A DNA stretch of 64,000 nucleotides from Blastococcus sp. TF02A-26. GTDB lineage: Bacteria; Actinomycetota; Actinomycetes; Mycobacteriales; Geodermatophilaceae. The position numbers were made by a program, and so were the translations under genes. The DNA lies in the NCBI RefSeq assembly GCF_003319125.1, contig NZ_QOHG01000003.1:186001-250000 (forward strand), written 5' to 3'. Under the pieces are notes generated by a model. That model did no database searches. It was not told the DNA's origin and saw nothing but the letters and a program-made list of their open reading frames with translations. Position 1 is the first letter of the stretch. The number at the start of each line of letters is the position of its first letter. This document shows positions 31,903 through 39,936 of the stretch, in pieces.

Positions 31903-33398
31903 CCGCGCCGGCGGAGGAGGACCCGGTCGAGCAGGTCCGGGCGCTGCTGGGGGAGGCCCTCGAGGTGTACGCCGACGAGCCCGCTGCGGCCTCGCGGCTG
32001 AGCGCCGTCCGGCAGCGGATGGACGAGCCGCTGCGCATCGCCCTGGTCGGCCGGGTCAAGGCGGGCAAGTCCACCCTGCTCGACGCGCTGGTCGGGGCCC
32101 GGCTGGCGCCCACCGACGCGGGCGAGTGCACCCGCGTGGTCACCGTCTACCGGTACGGGCGGATCCCGAAGGTGGTGCTGCACGACACGGCGGGGACGTC
32201 GCGGGTCCTGCCGGCACGCCGGGTCGGCGGCGGGCTGCGGCTGGACCTGGGCGGGTCCGCGCCGGAGGACGTCGCGCAGGTGGTGGTCGAGTGGCCCGCG
32301 CCCGAGCTGGAGGCGGCGACGCTCGTCGACAGCCCCGGCCTGGCCTCCCTGTCGACCGACGCCAGCGACCGGACCACCTCCTTCCTCGAGGCCGGGGACG
32401 GCGTGCCGGGCGTGGACGCCGTCCTCTACCTCACCCGCCACCTGCAGCCCGACGACGTCGCCGCGCTCACCTCCTTCCAGGCCGCGGCGGCCGCGGCGGG
32501 CCGGCACACCGCCACGCTCACGGTGCTGTCCCGGGCCGACGAGGTGGGCGGCGCGCGACTGGACGCCCTGCAGGCGGCGGCCGCCGTCGCCCGCCGGATG
32601 TCCGCCGACCCGGCCATCGCCGCGGTCACCTCGGCCGTCGTCCCGGTCGCGGGACTGCTGGCGCTGGGCGCGCGCACGCTGCGGCACGGGGACGTGGTCG
32701 CGCTGCGCGCCCTCGCGGCGGCCGACCGGACCGCCGTGGCGGCGATGCTGCTCACCACCGACCGGTTCCTGCGCGCCGAGGCGCCGGTCGAGGTCTCGCC
32801 GACGGTGCGGGCCGGGCTGCTCGAGCGGCTGGGCCTGTTCGGGGTCCGGCTGGCGGTCGCCCTGGTCCACGCCGGGATCGGCGACGCCGCGACCCTGGCC
32901 GACGAGCTCCTCCGCCGCTCCGGTCTGCCCGAGCTCCAGCGGCTCCTGCAGGTCCACTTCACCGGCCGCGGGAGGCAGTTGCGCGTCGCGGCGGCCCTGC
33001 AGGTGGTCGGGGACCTGCTCCGGACCTCGCCCCGCCCGGGCACGGAGGGGCTCGCCGAGGCGGTGGAGCGCATCCGCCTGGCCGCCGTCGACGTCGACGA
33101 GCTCGCGCTGCTGGCCCGCCTGCGGGCGGCCGACGACCTGCTGCCGCCCGGGCTGCGTGCCGAGGCGCAGCGGCTCCTCGGCGCCGAGGGCACCGCCGCG
33201 GCGTCGCGGCTGGGGCTGTCCGGCGACGGCTCCGCCGAGGAGCTGCGGGGAGCCGCGCAGGACGCCGTGGCCCGCTGGCGGCAGGTCACCACCGATCCGG
33301 CGCTGGACCGGCCGGCCACCGACGCCGCGGACGTCGTCCTCGCCTCGTGCGAGGCGCTCCTGACCGGACTCGGTCGCGCGCCGGCGCTCAGGACGTAG
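31899..33398 (+). CDS. iniC: IniC-like dynamin-family GTPase
   Basis: A 499-aa second dynamin-like GTPase, close to the 493 aa of mycobacterial IniC. G1 is GRVKAGKSTL (51-60), a G2-like Thr lies in GECTRVVTVY, G3 is LVDSPGL, and G4 is SRADEV. No hydrophobic membrane tip as in IniA is obvious, so it may act through a heterodimer with the IniA-like protein, the arrangement common among paired bacterial dynamins. GTG start overlapping the iniA-like stop. The 3' end carries a tandem duplication (33384-33425). Confidence 0.88.
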   Translation: MTAPAEEDPVEQVRALLGEALEVYADEPAAASRLSAVRQRMDEPLRIALVGRVKAGKSTLLDALVGARLAPTDAGECTRVVTVYRYGRIPKVVLHDTAGTSRVLPARRVGGGLRLDLGGSAPEDVAQVVVEWPAPELEAATLVDSPGLASLSTDASDRTTSFLEAGDGVPGVDAVLYLTRHLQPDDVAALTSFQAAAAAAGRHTATLTVLSRADEVGGARLDALQAAAAVARRMSADPAIAAVTSAVVPVAGLLALGARTLRHGDVVALRALAAADRTAVAAMLLTTDRFLRAEAPVEVSPTVRAGLLERLGLFGVRLAVALVHAGIGDAATLADELLRRSGLPELQRLLQVHFTGRGRQLRVAAALQVVGDLLRTSPRPGTEGLAEAVERIRLAAVDVDELALLARLRAADDLLPPGLRAEAQRLLGAEGTAAASRLGLSGDGSAEELRGAAQDAVARWRQVTTDPALDRPATDAADVVLASCEALLTGLGRAPALRT

Positions 33399-33425
33399 CG
33401 GCGCTCAGGACGTAGCGGCGCTCAG
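33384..33425. repeat. 17-bp tandem duplication at convergent gene ends
   Basis: GCGCTCAGGACGTAGCG occurs twice in perfect tandem, followed by an 8-base partial copy. The first copy contains the iniC-like stop codon and the second contains the stop of the convergent membrane protein gene. Confidence 0.9.
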
Positions 33426-34031
33426 CCAGCGGCGGGAGGACCGCCACCACAGCGCGACGAGCGCCGCCACGACGAGTCCGGCCTGCGTGATGGCCGCGAT
33501 CCGGTCGATCTCGGCGCCGCCGGAGAGGGTGCTCTGCGTCAGGTCGGCGAGCAGCAGGGCCGGCAGCGCCGTGACCAGCAGCGCCCAGCGGGCCCACGCG
33601 CGGCGGCGCAGCACCAGCCGCAGCCAGACCAGCGACAGCAGAGCCAGGACCAGCGTGCTGCCCAGCACCGCGACCAGCAGGACGCGCACGCCGTCGGCGA
33701 CCACGTCGGCCGGCGCGTCGGGGTCGGTCTCCACGGCCAGCGCGGTCAGCCGCTCCCGCAGGGCCACCCGGTCCAGCGCGGCGGCGACCACGGTGACGAC
33801 CGCGGCCAGCGCCGCGGCCCGCCACAGCAGCGCCGAGACCCCCAGCGCCCGCGGGCGGGGGTCGGTCGGCCGGCCGCTCGGCGGGACGAGGTCGCAGGTG
33901 AGCGGCGGCCGTGGCGGCGGGGCCGCCACGTTCCCCTCGAGCCGGGTCGGCCGCCGGGGCGGGAGCGGCCGCTCACCGGTGGCGGTCCTCTCACCGGCTG
34001 CGGCTCCCGGTCGCAGTGCCTGCTCGGTCAC
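33405..34031 (-). CDS. Four-helix membrane protein, function unknown
   Basis: A 208-aa protein. A Pro/Arg-rich cytosolic N-terminus of about 65 residues is followed by four membrane segments (ALLWRAAALAAVVTVVAAAL, VLLVAVLGSTLVLALLSLVW, WALLVTALPALLLADL and AITQAGLVVAALVALWW). No catalytic motif or named family is recognised. The GTG start follows GGAGGGGGAGCTC. It converges on the iniC-like gene and may be a partner of that membrane-remodelling locus, but nothing in the sequence proves it. Confidence 0.75.
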   Translation of the reverse strand: MTEQALRPGAAAGERTATGERPLPPRRPTRLEGNVAAPPPRPPLTCDLVPPSGRPTDPRPRALGVSALLWRAAALAAVVTVVAAALDRVALRERLTALAVETDPDAPADVVADGVRVLLVAVLGSTLVLALLSLVWLRLVLRRRAWARWALLVTALPALLLADLTQSTLSGGAEIDRIAAITQAGLVVAALVALWWRSSRRWLSAATS

Positions 34032-34156
34032 GAGCTCCCCCTCCGTCGGACGACGACGGCAGGAGGGTCCCAAGCGGACCGCCCGTCGGGGGACCGGTCC
34101 GTCCCGCCGTCCGGAGGAGAGCTGTGTCCCCGACGCCCGGCAGTGCCGCGGCTGCG

Positions 34157-34184
34157 CTCAGTGACCGGTGCTCAGTGACCGGTG
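34157..34184. repeat. 14-bp tandem duplication at the enoyl-CoA hydratase gene end
   Basis: CTCAGTGACCGGTG is present twice in perfect tandem; the copy nearer the gene holds its stop codon. It has the same layout as the duplication at 33384. Confidence 0.88.
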
Positions 34185-34948
34185 AACACGGCCGGCCGCT
34201 TGGCCAGGAACGCCTCGACCGCCTCGCGGTGGTCGACGCTCGTGCCCAGCGGCGTCTGCAGGCGGGCCTCGAGGGCGAGGGTCTCCTCGAGGGAGTCGGT
34301 GGCGGCCGTCGCCAGCACGGTCTTGACCGCGCGGTAGGCGGCCGTCGGGCCGGCGGCCAGTCGCATGGCGAGCGCCCGGGCCTCGGCGGCGACCTGCTCG
34401 GCCGGCACGACCCGGTGCACCAGGCCCCACTGCTCGGCGGTCTCGGCCGGGAAGGGCTCGGGGAGGAGCAGCAGCTGGGCGGCCCGCGAGCCGCCGACGC
34501 AGTGCACCAGCCGGGAGGCGAGCGCCGAGTCGCTGGACAGGCCGATGCCCGTGAAGGCGGTGGTGAACTTGGCCCCGGCCGCGGCGACCCGGAGGTCGCC
34601 GGCCAGCGCGAGCCCGAGACCGGCGCCGGCGCAGGCGCCGTTGATGCCGACCACCACGGGCACCCGCAGCCCGGACAGCGCCAGGACCAGCGGGTTGTAC
34701 TCGTCCTCGACGATCGACAGGGACGTCGCGGCGTTCCCGCGGAGCGACTCGACGTGCTCGGCCAGGTCCTGCCCGACGCAGAAGGCGCGCCCGCTCCCGG
34801 TCAGGAGGACCGCCCGGACCGACTCGTCGGCGGCCACGTCGGTGACGACGGCGGTCAGGTCGCGCCGCAGGGCCGAGGTCAGCCCCGGCTGCAGCAGCGT
34901 GATGGTCGCGACGCCGTCCGCGTCCTGCCGGGTCACCGTGTCCGCCAT
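34172..34948 (-). CDS. Enoyl-CoA hydratase/isomerase family protein
   Basis: A 258-aa crotonase-fold enzyme. The first oxyanion-hole strand is GSGRAFCVGQDLAEH and the second is GINGACAGAGLGLALAGDLR. At the two usual catalytic glutamate positions of a hydratase, the region TTAFTGIGLSSDSALASRL has no clear glutamate pair, resembling PaaG-like isomerases (G-L-S-S-D with a catalytic Asp), so isomerase activity is as likely as hydration. Third gene of a leftward operon after cyclase and acyl-CoA ligase genes. ATG start with GGAGGACG upstream. Confidence 0.88.
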   Translation of the reverse strand: MADTVTRQDADGVATITLLQPGLTSALRRDLTAVVTDVAADESVRAVLLTGSGRAFCVGQDLAEHVESLRGNAATSLSIVEDEYNPLVLALSGLRVPVVVGINGACAGAGLGLALAGDLRVAAAGAKFTTAFTGIGLSSDSALASRLVHCVGGSRAAQLLLLPEPFPAETAEQWGLVHRVVPAEQVAAEARALAMRLAAGPTAAYRAVKTVLATAATDSLEETLALEARLQTPLGTSVDHREAVEAFLAKRPAVFTGH

Positions 34949-35022
34949 CGTCGTCCTCCCGTGCCGTGCCGGTCGCGACCACCGCGACCGGGCGACACCC
35001 TGCCACGCGCCCGCGCGGCGCC

Positions 35023-36681
35023 TCAGGCCCCCCGATCCCGCAGCTCGCGGCGGAGGATCTTGCCGGTCACCGTCTTGGGCAGCTCGTCGACGACCTCGAC
35101 CTGGCGCGGGTACTTGTAGGCGGCCATCCGCTCCCGGCAGTGCGCGATCAGCTCCTCCGGGGTGACCTGCGCCCCGGCCTTGAGGCTGACGTAGGCCTTG
35201 ACCGTCTCGCCGCGCTTCTCGTCGGGCACGCCGACGACGGCGGACTCGCGCACCGCCGGGTGCTCGGCCAGCACGTCCTCGACCTCGCGCGGCCAGACCT
35301 TGTAGCCGGACGCGTTGATCATGTCCTTCTTGCGGTCGACGATGTACACCCAGCCGTCGGGGTCCATGAACCCGACGTCGCCGCTGCGCAGGGCCCCGCC
35401 GGGCAGGTTCGCCGCGGTCTCCTCCGGCTTCCGCCAGTACCCGGCGACGACCTGGGGGCCCTCGGCGACGATCTCGCCCACCTCGCCGAGCGGGAGGTCG
35501 CGGTGCTCGTCGTCCTGGATGCGGACGACGGTGCTCGGCGCCGGCGTCCCCACCGACAGCGCGCCCGAGGTCGGGTCGACCGGCGACGGTGAGCCGAAGG
35601 GCGTCACGGTCATCGGCGACGTCGTCTCCGTGAGGCCGTAGGCGTTGTGCACCTGGATGCCCGTCGCCTCTCGGAACGCCTTCTCCGCCGTCGGGGAGAT
35701 CGCCGCGCCGCCGGAGTAGACGGAGGTGAACGAGGAGAAGTGGTCACGCGTGAAGCCGGGGGCGTTGAGCAGCGCGTTCAGCGCGGTGATCGCGCCGATG
35801 GTGAAGGTCGGCCGGTGCTCCAGGAGCGCGTCGAGCACCACCTGCGGCTCGAACCGGTAGGCCAGCACCAGCGGCGCCGGCACCAGCATGCTGACCGCGA
35901 TGTGGCCGATCAGCCCGGTGATGTGGAACAGCGGGGCGATGCCGAAGATCGACCCGTCCCGGCCGGCGTGCGCCCAGTCCCGGTAGACCTGCGCGGTGAA
36001 GACGACGTTGCGGTGGGTGTTCATCGCGCCCTTGGGCACGCCGGTCGTGCCCGAGGTGTAGGTCAGGAACGCGACGTCGTCCGGGGTGAGGTGGACCGGC
36101 GGGGGCACCTGCCCGCGGTACCGCCCGGCGAACTCCAGCAGGTCCTCGGTGCCCTCGTGCCGCTGCCGCTGCGTGCCGGCGAACAGCCGCTCGTCGTCGC
36201 GGGTCTGGAAGTCCAGCTCGCTGGTGGTCAGGACCAGCCGGACGTCGGTGTCGGGCACCACGTCCCGCGCGACCTGGTCGTAGAGGGTCTCGAGGGAGAG
36301 CAGCACCGTGGCGCCGGAGTCCGCGAGCAGGTACGACAGCTCGCGCGTCCGGCTCATCGGGTTGATCGACACCATGACGCCGCCGGCCTTCCAGGTCGCC
36401 ACCATCGCGATGACGAACTGGGGCACGTTCTGCAGGTAGACGGCGAGCCGATCGCCCGGCGCGAACCCCGAGGCGAGCAGCCCGGCGGCGAGCGCGTCGC
36501 TGAGCTCGTCGAGCTCCCGCCGGGTGACCGTGCCGTCGAAGTAGTGCAGGGCGACGCCGTCGGGGTCCCGCGCGACCCCGGCGCGGTACATCTCCAGGGC
36601 GTCGCCGCACTCGATCTCGTAGTCGGCCGGCTGCCCCTCGGCGTACCGGGCCAGCCAGGGGCGCTCGTCGTAGACACCCAC
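35023..36681 (-). CDS. Acyl-CoA ligase (AMP-forming)
   Basis: A 552-aa member of the adenylate-forming enzyme family. Motifs: LTYTSGTTGVPKGAMNTHRN (P-loop), NAYGLTETTSPMT, SGDVGFMDPDGWVYIVDRKK, and the C-terminal KTVTGKILRRELR with the catalytic lysine. It activates a carboxylic acid to its CoA thioester; a medium or long chain, cyclic or aromatic acid cannot be distinguished. GTG start seven bases after the cyclase-family gene, so the two are surely cotranscribed. Confidence 0.93.
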   Translation of the reverse strand: MGVYDERPWLARYAEGQPADYEIECGDALEMYRAGVARDPDGVALHYFDGTVTRRELDELSDALAAGLLASGFAPGDRLAVYLQNVPQFVIAMVATWKAGGVMVSINPMSRTRELSYLLADSGATVLLSLETLYDQVARDVVPDTDVRLVLTTSELDFQTRDDERLFAGTQRQRHEGTEDLLEFAGRYRGQVPPPVHLTPDDVAFLTYTSGTTGVPKGAMNTHRNVVFTAQVYRDWAHAGRDGSIFGIAPLFHITGLIGHIAVSMLVPAPLVLAYRFEPQVVLDALLEHRPTFTIGAITALNALLNAPGFTRDHFSSFTSVYSGGAAISPTAEKAFREATGIQVHNAYGLTETTSPMTVTPFGSPSPVDPTSGALSVGTPAPSTVVRIQDDEHRDLPLGEVGEIVAEGPQVVAGYWRKPEETAANLPGGALRSGDVGFMDPDGWVYIVDRKKDMINASGYKVWPREVEDVLAEHPAVRESAVVGVPDEKRGETVKAYVSLKAGAQVTPEELIAHCRERMAAYKYPRQVEVVDELPKTVTGKILRRELRDRGA

Positions 36682-36688
36682 GTCCGGC

Positions 36689-37642
36689 CTACTTGATCGC
36701 CAGCGGGTTGACCGGCGAGCCGGTGGCCAGGTGGATCTTCAGCGGGGCGGCGGCCCAGAGGAACGTGAACTGGCCGTCCTCGGCGCAGTCGGCGGCCAGT
36801 TCCTCCAGGTCGCAGATCTCGGTGAGGGTCACGCCGAGGTTGCGCATCAGGGCGCAGTGCAGCGGGAGGGCGGTGCCGTTGTTGGGGTCGAAGGTGACCT
36901 CGTTGGCGATGGTGTCGGTCGCCAGGTTCGGGATCTCCATGTCCTGGAACCAGCGCACCAGCTCGGGGCTGTAGACCAGCCCGGGCTCGTTGAAGCCCTC
37001 GTAGAACGCGTCGCCCTGCTCGTGGAACAGCTGCAGGAAGTTCGTGCGGATGACCAGGACGTCGTGCTTCTCGATCGGCGTGCCCTGGGCCTCCGCGCAG
37101 GCCACCAGGTCCTCGTGGGTGAACGTCTCGCCCTTGTCCAGGGTCGGCTTCCCGCGGAAGCGGGCCATGTCCAGCAGGATGCCGCGGCCCACCACGCCGC
37201 GCCGGGCGATCGGCTCGACGCCGGCCTTCTGCATGCCGCCGACGGTGGTGCGGGCGTCGTAGCCGTTCCAGATCTGGCCGCCGTACCAGACGTGGCCCAG
37301 CGCGTCGTACTGCGTGGAGCCCTGGAGGAAGGCGTTGATCTTGTCGTCGGCGTAGTGCAGGCCGCCGGGGAACTGCGGGGCGTCGGGGGAGTCCCAGCTG
37401 GACTCGTCGAGGATCTGGGTGCGCTCGGCCGGCGTGCGCCCGGGCCACACCGGGTCGCCCTTCGGGTCGCCGATCAGCCGCTGGAGGGTGAAGACCTTGC
37501 CCTGGCGGACGTGCCGGATCCCGCGCAGGACCTCGTCCGCGGTCAGGTAGTTCAGCGAGCCGACCTCGTCGTCCTCACCCCACTTGCCCCAGTTGGTGGG
37601 GGAGTCGGCCAGGACCTCGGTCATGTCGGGGGCGTCGGGCAC
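36689..37642 (-). CDS. Cyclase-family metal-dependent hydrolase (KynB-like fold)
   Basis: A 317-aa member of the cyclase superfamily (PF04199), which includes kynurenine formamidase and other amide or lactone hydrolases. Visible features are WGKWGEDDEVGSLNYLTADEV, the conserved TQYDALGHVWYGG segment with metal-binding Asp/His, GRGILLDMARFRG and PLHCALMRNLGV. The usual first-metal motif HxGTHxDxPxH is altered to TQYDALGH, as in the larger actinobacterial subgroup. First gene of an operon with acyl-CoA ligase and crotonase; probably opens a ring or hydrolyses an ester in a catabolic pathway (inference). GTG start. Confidence 0.85.
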   Translation of the reverse strand: MPDAPDMTEVLADSPTNWGKWGEDDEVGSLNYLTADEVLRGIRHVRQGKVFTLQRLIGDPKGDPVWPGRTPAERTQILDESSWDSPDAPQFPGGLHYADDKINAFLQGSTQYDALGHVWYGGQIWNGYDARTTVGGMQKAGVEPIARRGVVGRGILLDMARFRGKPTLDKGETFTHEDLVACAEAQGTPIEKHDVLVIRTNFLQLFHEQGDAFYEGFNEPGLVYSPELVRWFQDMEIPNLATDTIANEVTFDPNNGTALPLHCALMRNLGVTLTEICDLEELAADCAEDGQFTFLWAAAPLKIHLATGSPVNPLAIK

Positions 37643-37737
37643 GTCGGTCTCCTCGTGGTGGAAGCGGGGGTGTGCCCACCGTCACAGCACGGACGAGGTC
37701 GGACAAGGCGGGGAAGGACCCGTGCAACGTCCTCGCA

Positions 37738-37782
37738 ACGTCCGACCGACGTCCGACCGACGTCCGACCGACGTCCGACCGA
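37738..37782. repeat. 11-bp tandem repeat, four copies
   Basis: The unit ACGTCCGACCG is repeated four times with almost no change in the spacer between the cyclase-family gene and efeU. It lies just upstream of the efeU promoter. The 11-base period matches about one helical turn. Confidence 0.85.
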
Positions 37783-37807
37783 CGCTGAGTCAGTTGTGCG
37801 ACACCAG

Positions 37808-37836
37808 TTGGTGCACCCAACCAGGATGAGTAAGGT
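37808..37836 (+). promoter_or_regulatory. Predicted efeUOB promoter
   Basis: TTGGTG (37808-37813), a 17-base spacer and TAAGGT (37831-37836) form a vegetative-type promoter about 50 bases before the efeU start codon. The -35 lies inside a small inverted repeat (GTTGG...CCAAC). Confidence 0.6.
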
Positions 37837-37849
37837 GTGCCTGCCCTTG
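37831..37849. promoter_or_regulatory. DtxR/IdeR-like iron box overlapping the efeU -10
   Basis: TAAGGTGTGCCTGCCCTTG matches 12 of 19 positions of the DtxR/IdeR consensus TTAGGTTAGGCTAACCTAA when aligned by eye and keeps the AAGG...CCTT ends. It overlaps the -10 of an iron-uptake operon, the classical place for iron repression. Confidence 0.5.
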
Positions 37850-37888
37850 GTCAGCCGACGGGGCACACCGAGTTCCCGCGGGGGCACC

Positions 37889-38773
37889 ATGGGCCAGGCG
37901 TTCCTCGCCAGCTACCTGATCGGCCTCCGGGAGGGGCTGGAGGCCACCCTGGTGGTGAGCATCCTCGTCGCCTACCTGGTCAAGGCCGACCGGCGTCGGC
38001 AGCTGCTCCCGCTGTGGGCGGGTGTCGCCGCCGCGGTCGGCCTGTCGGTCCTGTTCGGCTTCCTGCTGACCTACACCGAGACCCGCCTGCTGGCCGACTA
38101 CCGGTCGCGGGAGCTGTTCGAGGCGATCACGTCGGTCCTGGCCGTCGTCCTCGTCACCTGGATGATCTTCTGGATGCGCCGGACGGCGCGGAAGCTCAAG
38201 GGTGAGCTCACCGGCCAGCTGGCGCAGGCCCTGGGCATGGGCACGCTGGCCGTGGCCGGCGTCGCCTTCCTCTCCGTGGTCCGCGAGGGCCTGGAGACGA
38301 CGCTGCTCTTCTACGCCGCCGCGCAGGGGGCGAGCACGACCTCCACCCCGCTGGTGGCGATCTCCGCCGGGGTGCTCACCGCCGTCGTCCTCGGGTTCGG
38401 TCTCTACGCCGGCGCCATCCGGGTCGACCTGTCGAAGTTCTTCACCGTCAGCGGCGTGCTGCTCGTCCTCGTCGCCGCCGGCATCCTCAAGTACGGCGTG
38501 CACGACTTCCAGGAGGCCGGGGTCCTGCCCGGCCTGACCACGCAGGCGTTCGACATCTCCGGCGTCCTCGACCCCAACAGCTGGTACGGCGCGGCGATCG
38601 CCGGGATGTTCAACATCACCGCAGCGCCCACGGTGCTGGAGATGGTCGCCTACGTCGCCTACCTGGTCCCGGTGCTGGCCCTGTTCCTGTGGCCGGCCCG
38701 CACACCTCCCCGCACCACCGCCCGCCAGACCCCCACCACCCAGTCGGAGACCCCCCAGCATGTCCGTTCGTGA
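37889..38773 (+). CDS. efeU: EfeU/FTR1-family iron permease
   Basis: A 294-aa inner-membrane permease with about seven membrane segments. Both iron-binding REGLE motifs are present: LREGLEATLVV near the N-terminus and VREGLETTLLF in the middle. It transports ferric or ferrous iron delivered by EfeO and EfeB. ATG start after GCGGGGG. The gene overlaps efeO by 14 bases. Its C-terminal tail is Thr/Pro-rich and short. Confidence 0.95.
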   Translation: MGQAFLASYLIGLREGLEATLVVSILVAYLVKADRRRQLLPLWAGVAAAVGLSVLFGFLLTYTETRLLADYRSRELFEAITSVLAVVLVTWMIFWMRRTARKLKGELTGQLAQALGMGTLAVAGVAFLSVVREGLETTLLFYAAAQGASTTSTPLVAISAGVLTAVVLGFGLYAGAIRVDLSKFFTVSGVLLVLVAAGILKYGVHDFQEAGVLPGLTTQAFDISGVLDPNSWYGAAIAGMFNITAAPTVLEMVAYVAYLVPVLALFLWPARTPPRTTARQTPTTQSETPQHVRS

Positions 38774-39917
38774 CCGTCGCAGCCGCCGTCTCCCCCTCGT
38801 CGCCGTCGGGGTGCTCGCGGCCCTGACCGCCGCCGCCTGTGCCTCCGACGACGGCGACTCGGGCGGCTCCGGCAGCGCCGCCGCCGACACGATCGCGGTC
38901 GCCGCGTCCGACGACGCCTGCGAGGTCGACGCCGCCGAGCTGCCCGCCGGCACGCACAGCTTCGAGATCTCCAACGGCGGCTCGCAGGTCACCGAGTTCT
39001 ACGTCTACGCCGAGGGCGACCGCGTCATGGGCGAGGTCGAGAACATCGCCCCCGGCCTGACCCGCGAGCTGCTGGTCGAGCTGCCCGCCGGGGACTACGA
39101 GACCGCCTGCAAGCCCGGCATGGTCGGCGACGGGATCCGCTCGGACCTGACCGTGACCGGCGAGGCCGAGCAACTCGGCGAGGACGAGACGCTCGCCCGG
39201 GCCGGCGAGGACTACCAGCGCTACGTGCAGAGCCAGACCGGCGCGCTGCTCGAGCAGACCACCGCGTTCGTCGACGCCGTCAAGGCCGGGGACATCGAGG
39301 GCGCCAAGACGCTCTTCCCCGTCGCGCGCACCTACTGGGAGCGCATCGAGCCCGTGGCGGAGGTCTTCGGCGACCTCGACCCGCTGATCGACGGCCGCGA
39401 GGGCGACCAGGAGCCGGGCCAGGACTTCACCGGCTTCCACCGCATCGAGCAGGCGCTGTGGGTCGCCGGCGACGTCTCCGACATGGGCCCGTACGCCGAC
39501 CAGCTGCTGGCGAACGTCCAGGAGATCGTGGCGCTGGCGAACGAGGAGACCCTGGACCCGCTGCAGCTGGCCAACGGCGCCAAGGCGCTGCTCGACGAGA
39601 TCGCCACGGGCAAGATCACCGGCGAGGAGGACCGCTACTCGCACACCGACCTGTGGGACTTCGCGGCCAACCTCGAGGGCTCCGAGGCCGCCGTCCAGGC
39701 GCTGCGGCCGTTCCTGGAGGAGGCCGAGCCGGAGCTCGTGACGGAGATCGACGAGCGGTTCGCCGCGGCCGAGGCGGAGCTGGAACAGTACCGGTCCGGC
39801 GACGGTTGGATGCTCCACGACCAGCTCACCGAGGAGCAGCTGCGCGGGCTGAGCGACAGCATCACCGCCCTCTCGGAGTCCGTGGGCCAGGTCGCCTCCG
39901 TCGTCGCCGACCGCTGA
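38760..39917 (+). CDS. efeO: EfeO iron-uptake lipoprotein (cupredoxin plus M75 domain)
   Basis: A 385-aa exported protein. The signal peptide ends in lipobox LTAAACAS, giving lipidation at Cys27. An N-terminal cupredoxin-like domain (about 40-140) is followed by the M75 imelysin domain with the HxxE iron motif in FHRIEQALW. It captures iron for EfeU. The ATG lies inside the end of efeU, so translation is coupled, and efeB follows 19 bases after the stop. Confidence 0.95.
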   Translation: MSVRDRRSRRLPLVAVGVLAALTAAACASDDGDSGGSGSAAADTIAVAASDDACEVDAAELPAGTHSFEISNGGSQVTEFYVYAEGDRVMGEVENIAPGLTRELLVELPAGDYETACKPGMVGDGIRSDLTVTGEAEQLGEDETLARAGEDYQRYVQSQTGALLEQTTAFVDAVKAGDIEGAKTLFPVARTYWERIEPVAEVFGDLDPLIDGREGDQEPGQDFTGFHRIEQALWVAGDVSDMGPYADQLLANVQEIVALANEETLDPLQLANGAKALLDEIATGKITGEEDRYSHTDLWDFAANLEGSEAAVQALRPFLEEAEPELVTEIDERFAAAEAELEQYRSGDGWMLHDQLTEEQLRGLSDSITALSESVGQVASVVADR

Positions 39918-39936
39918 TGAAGGACGTCCCCGCCCC

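Noticed and set aside
37738-37782. Tandem 11-mers considered as iterons of a replication origin.
   Set aside because: There is no rep gene, no AT-rich segment and no DnaA boxes nearby; the location upstream of efeU fits a promoter-associated repeat better.
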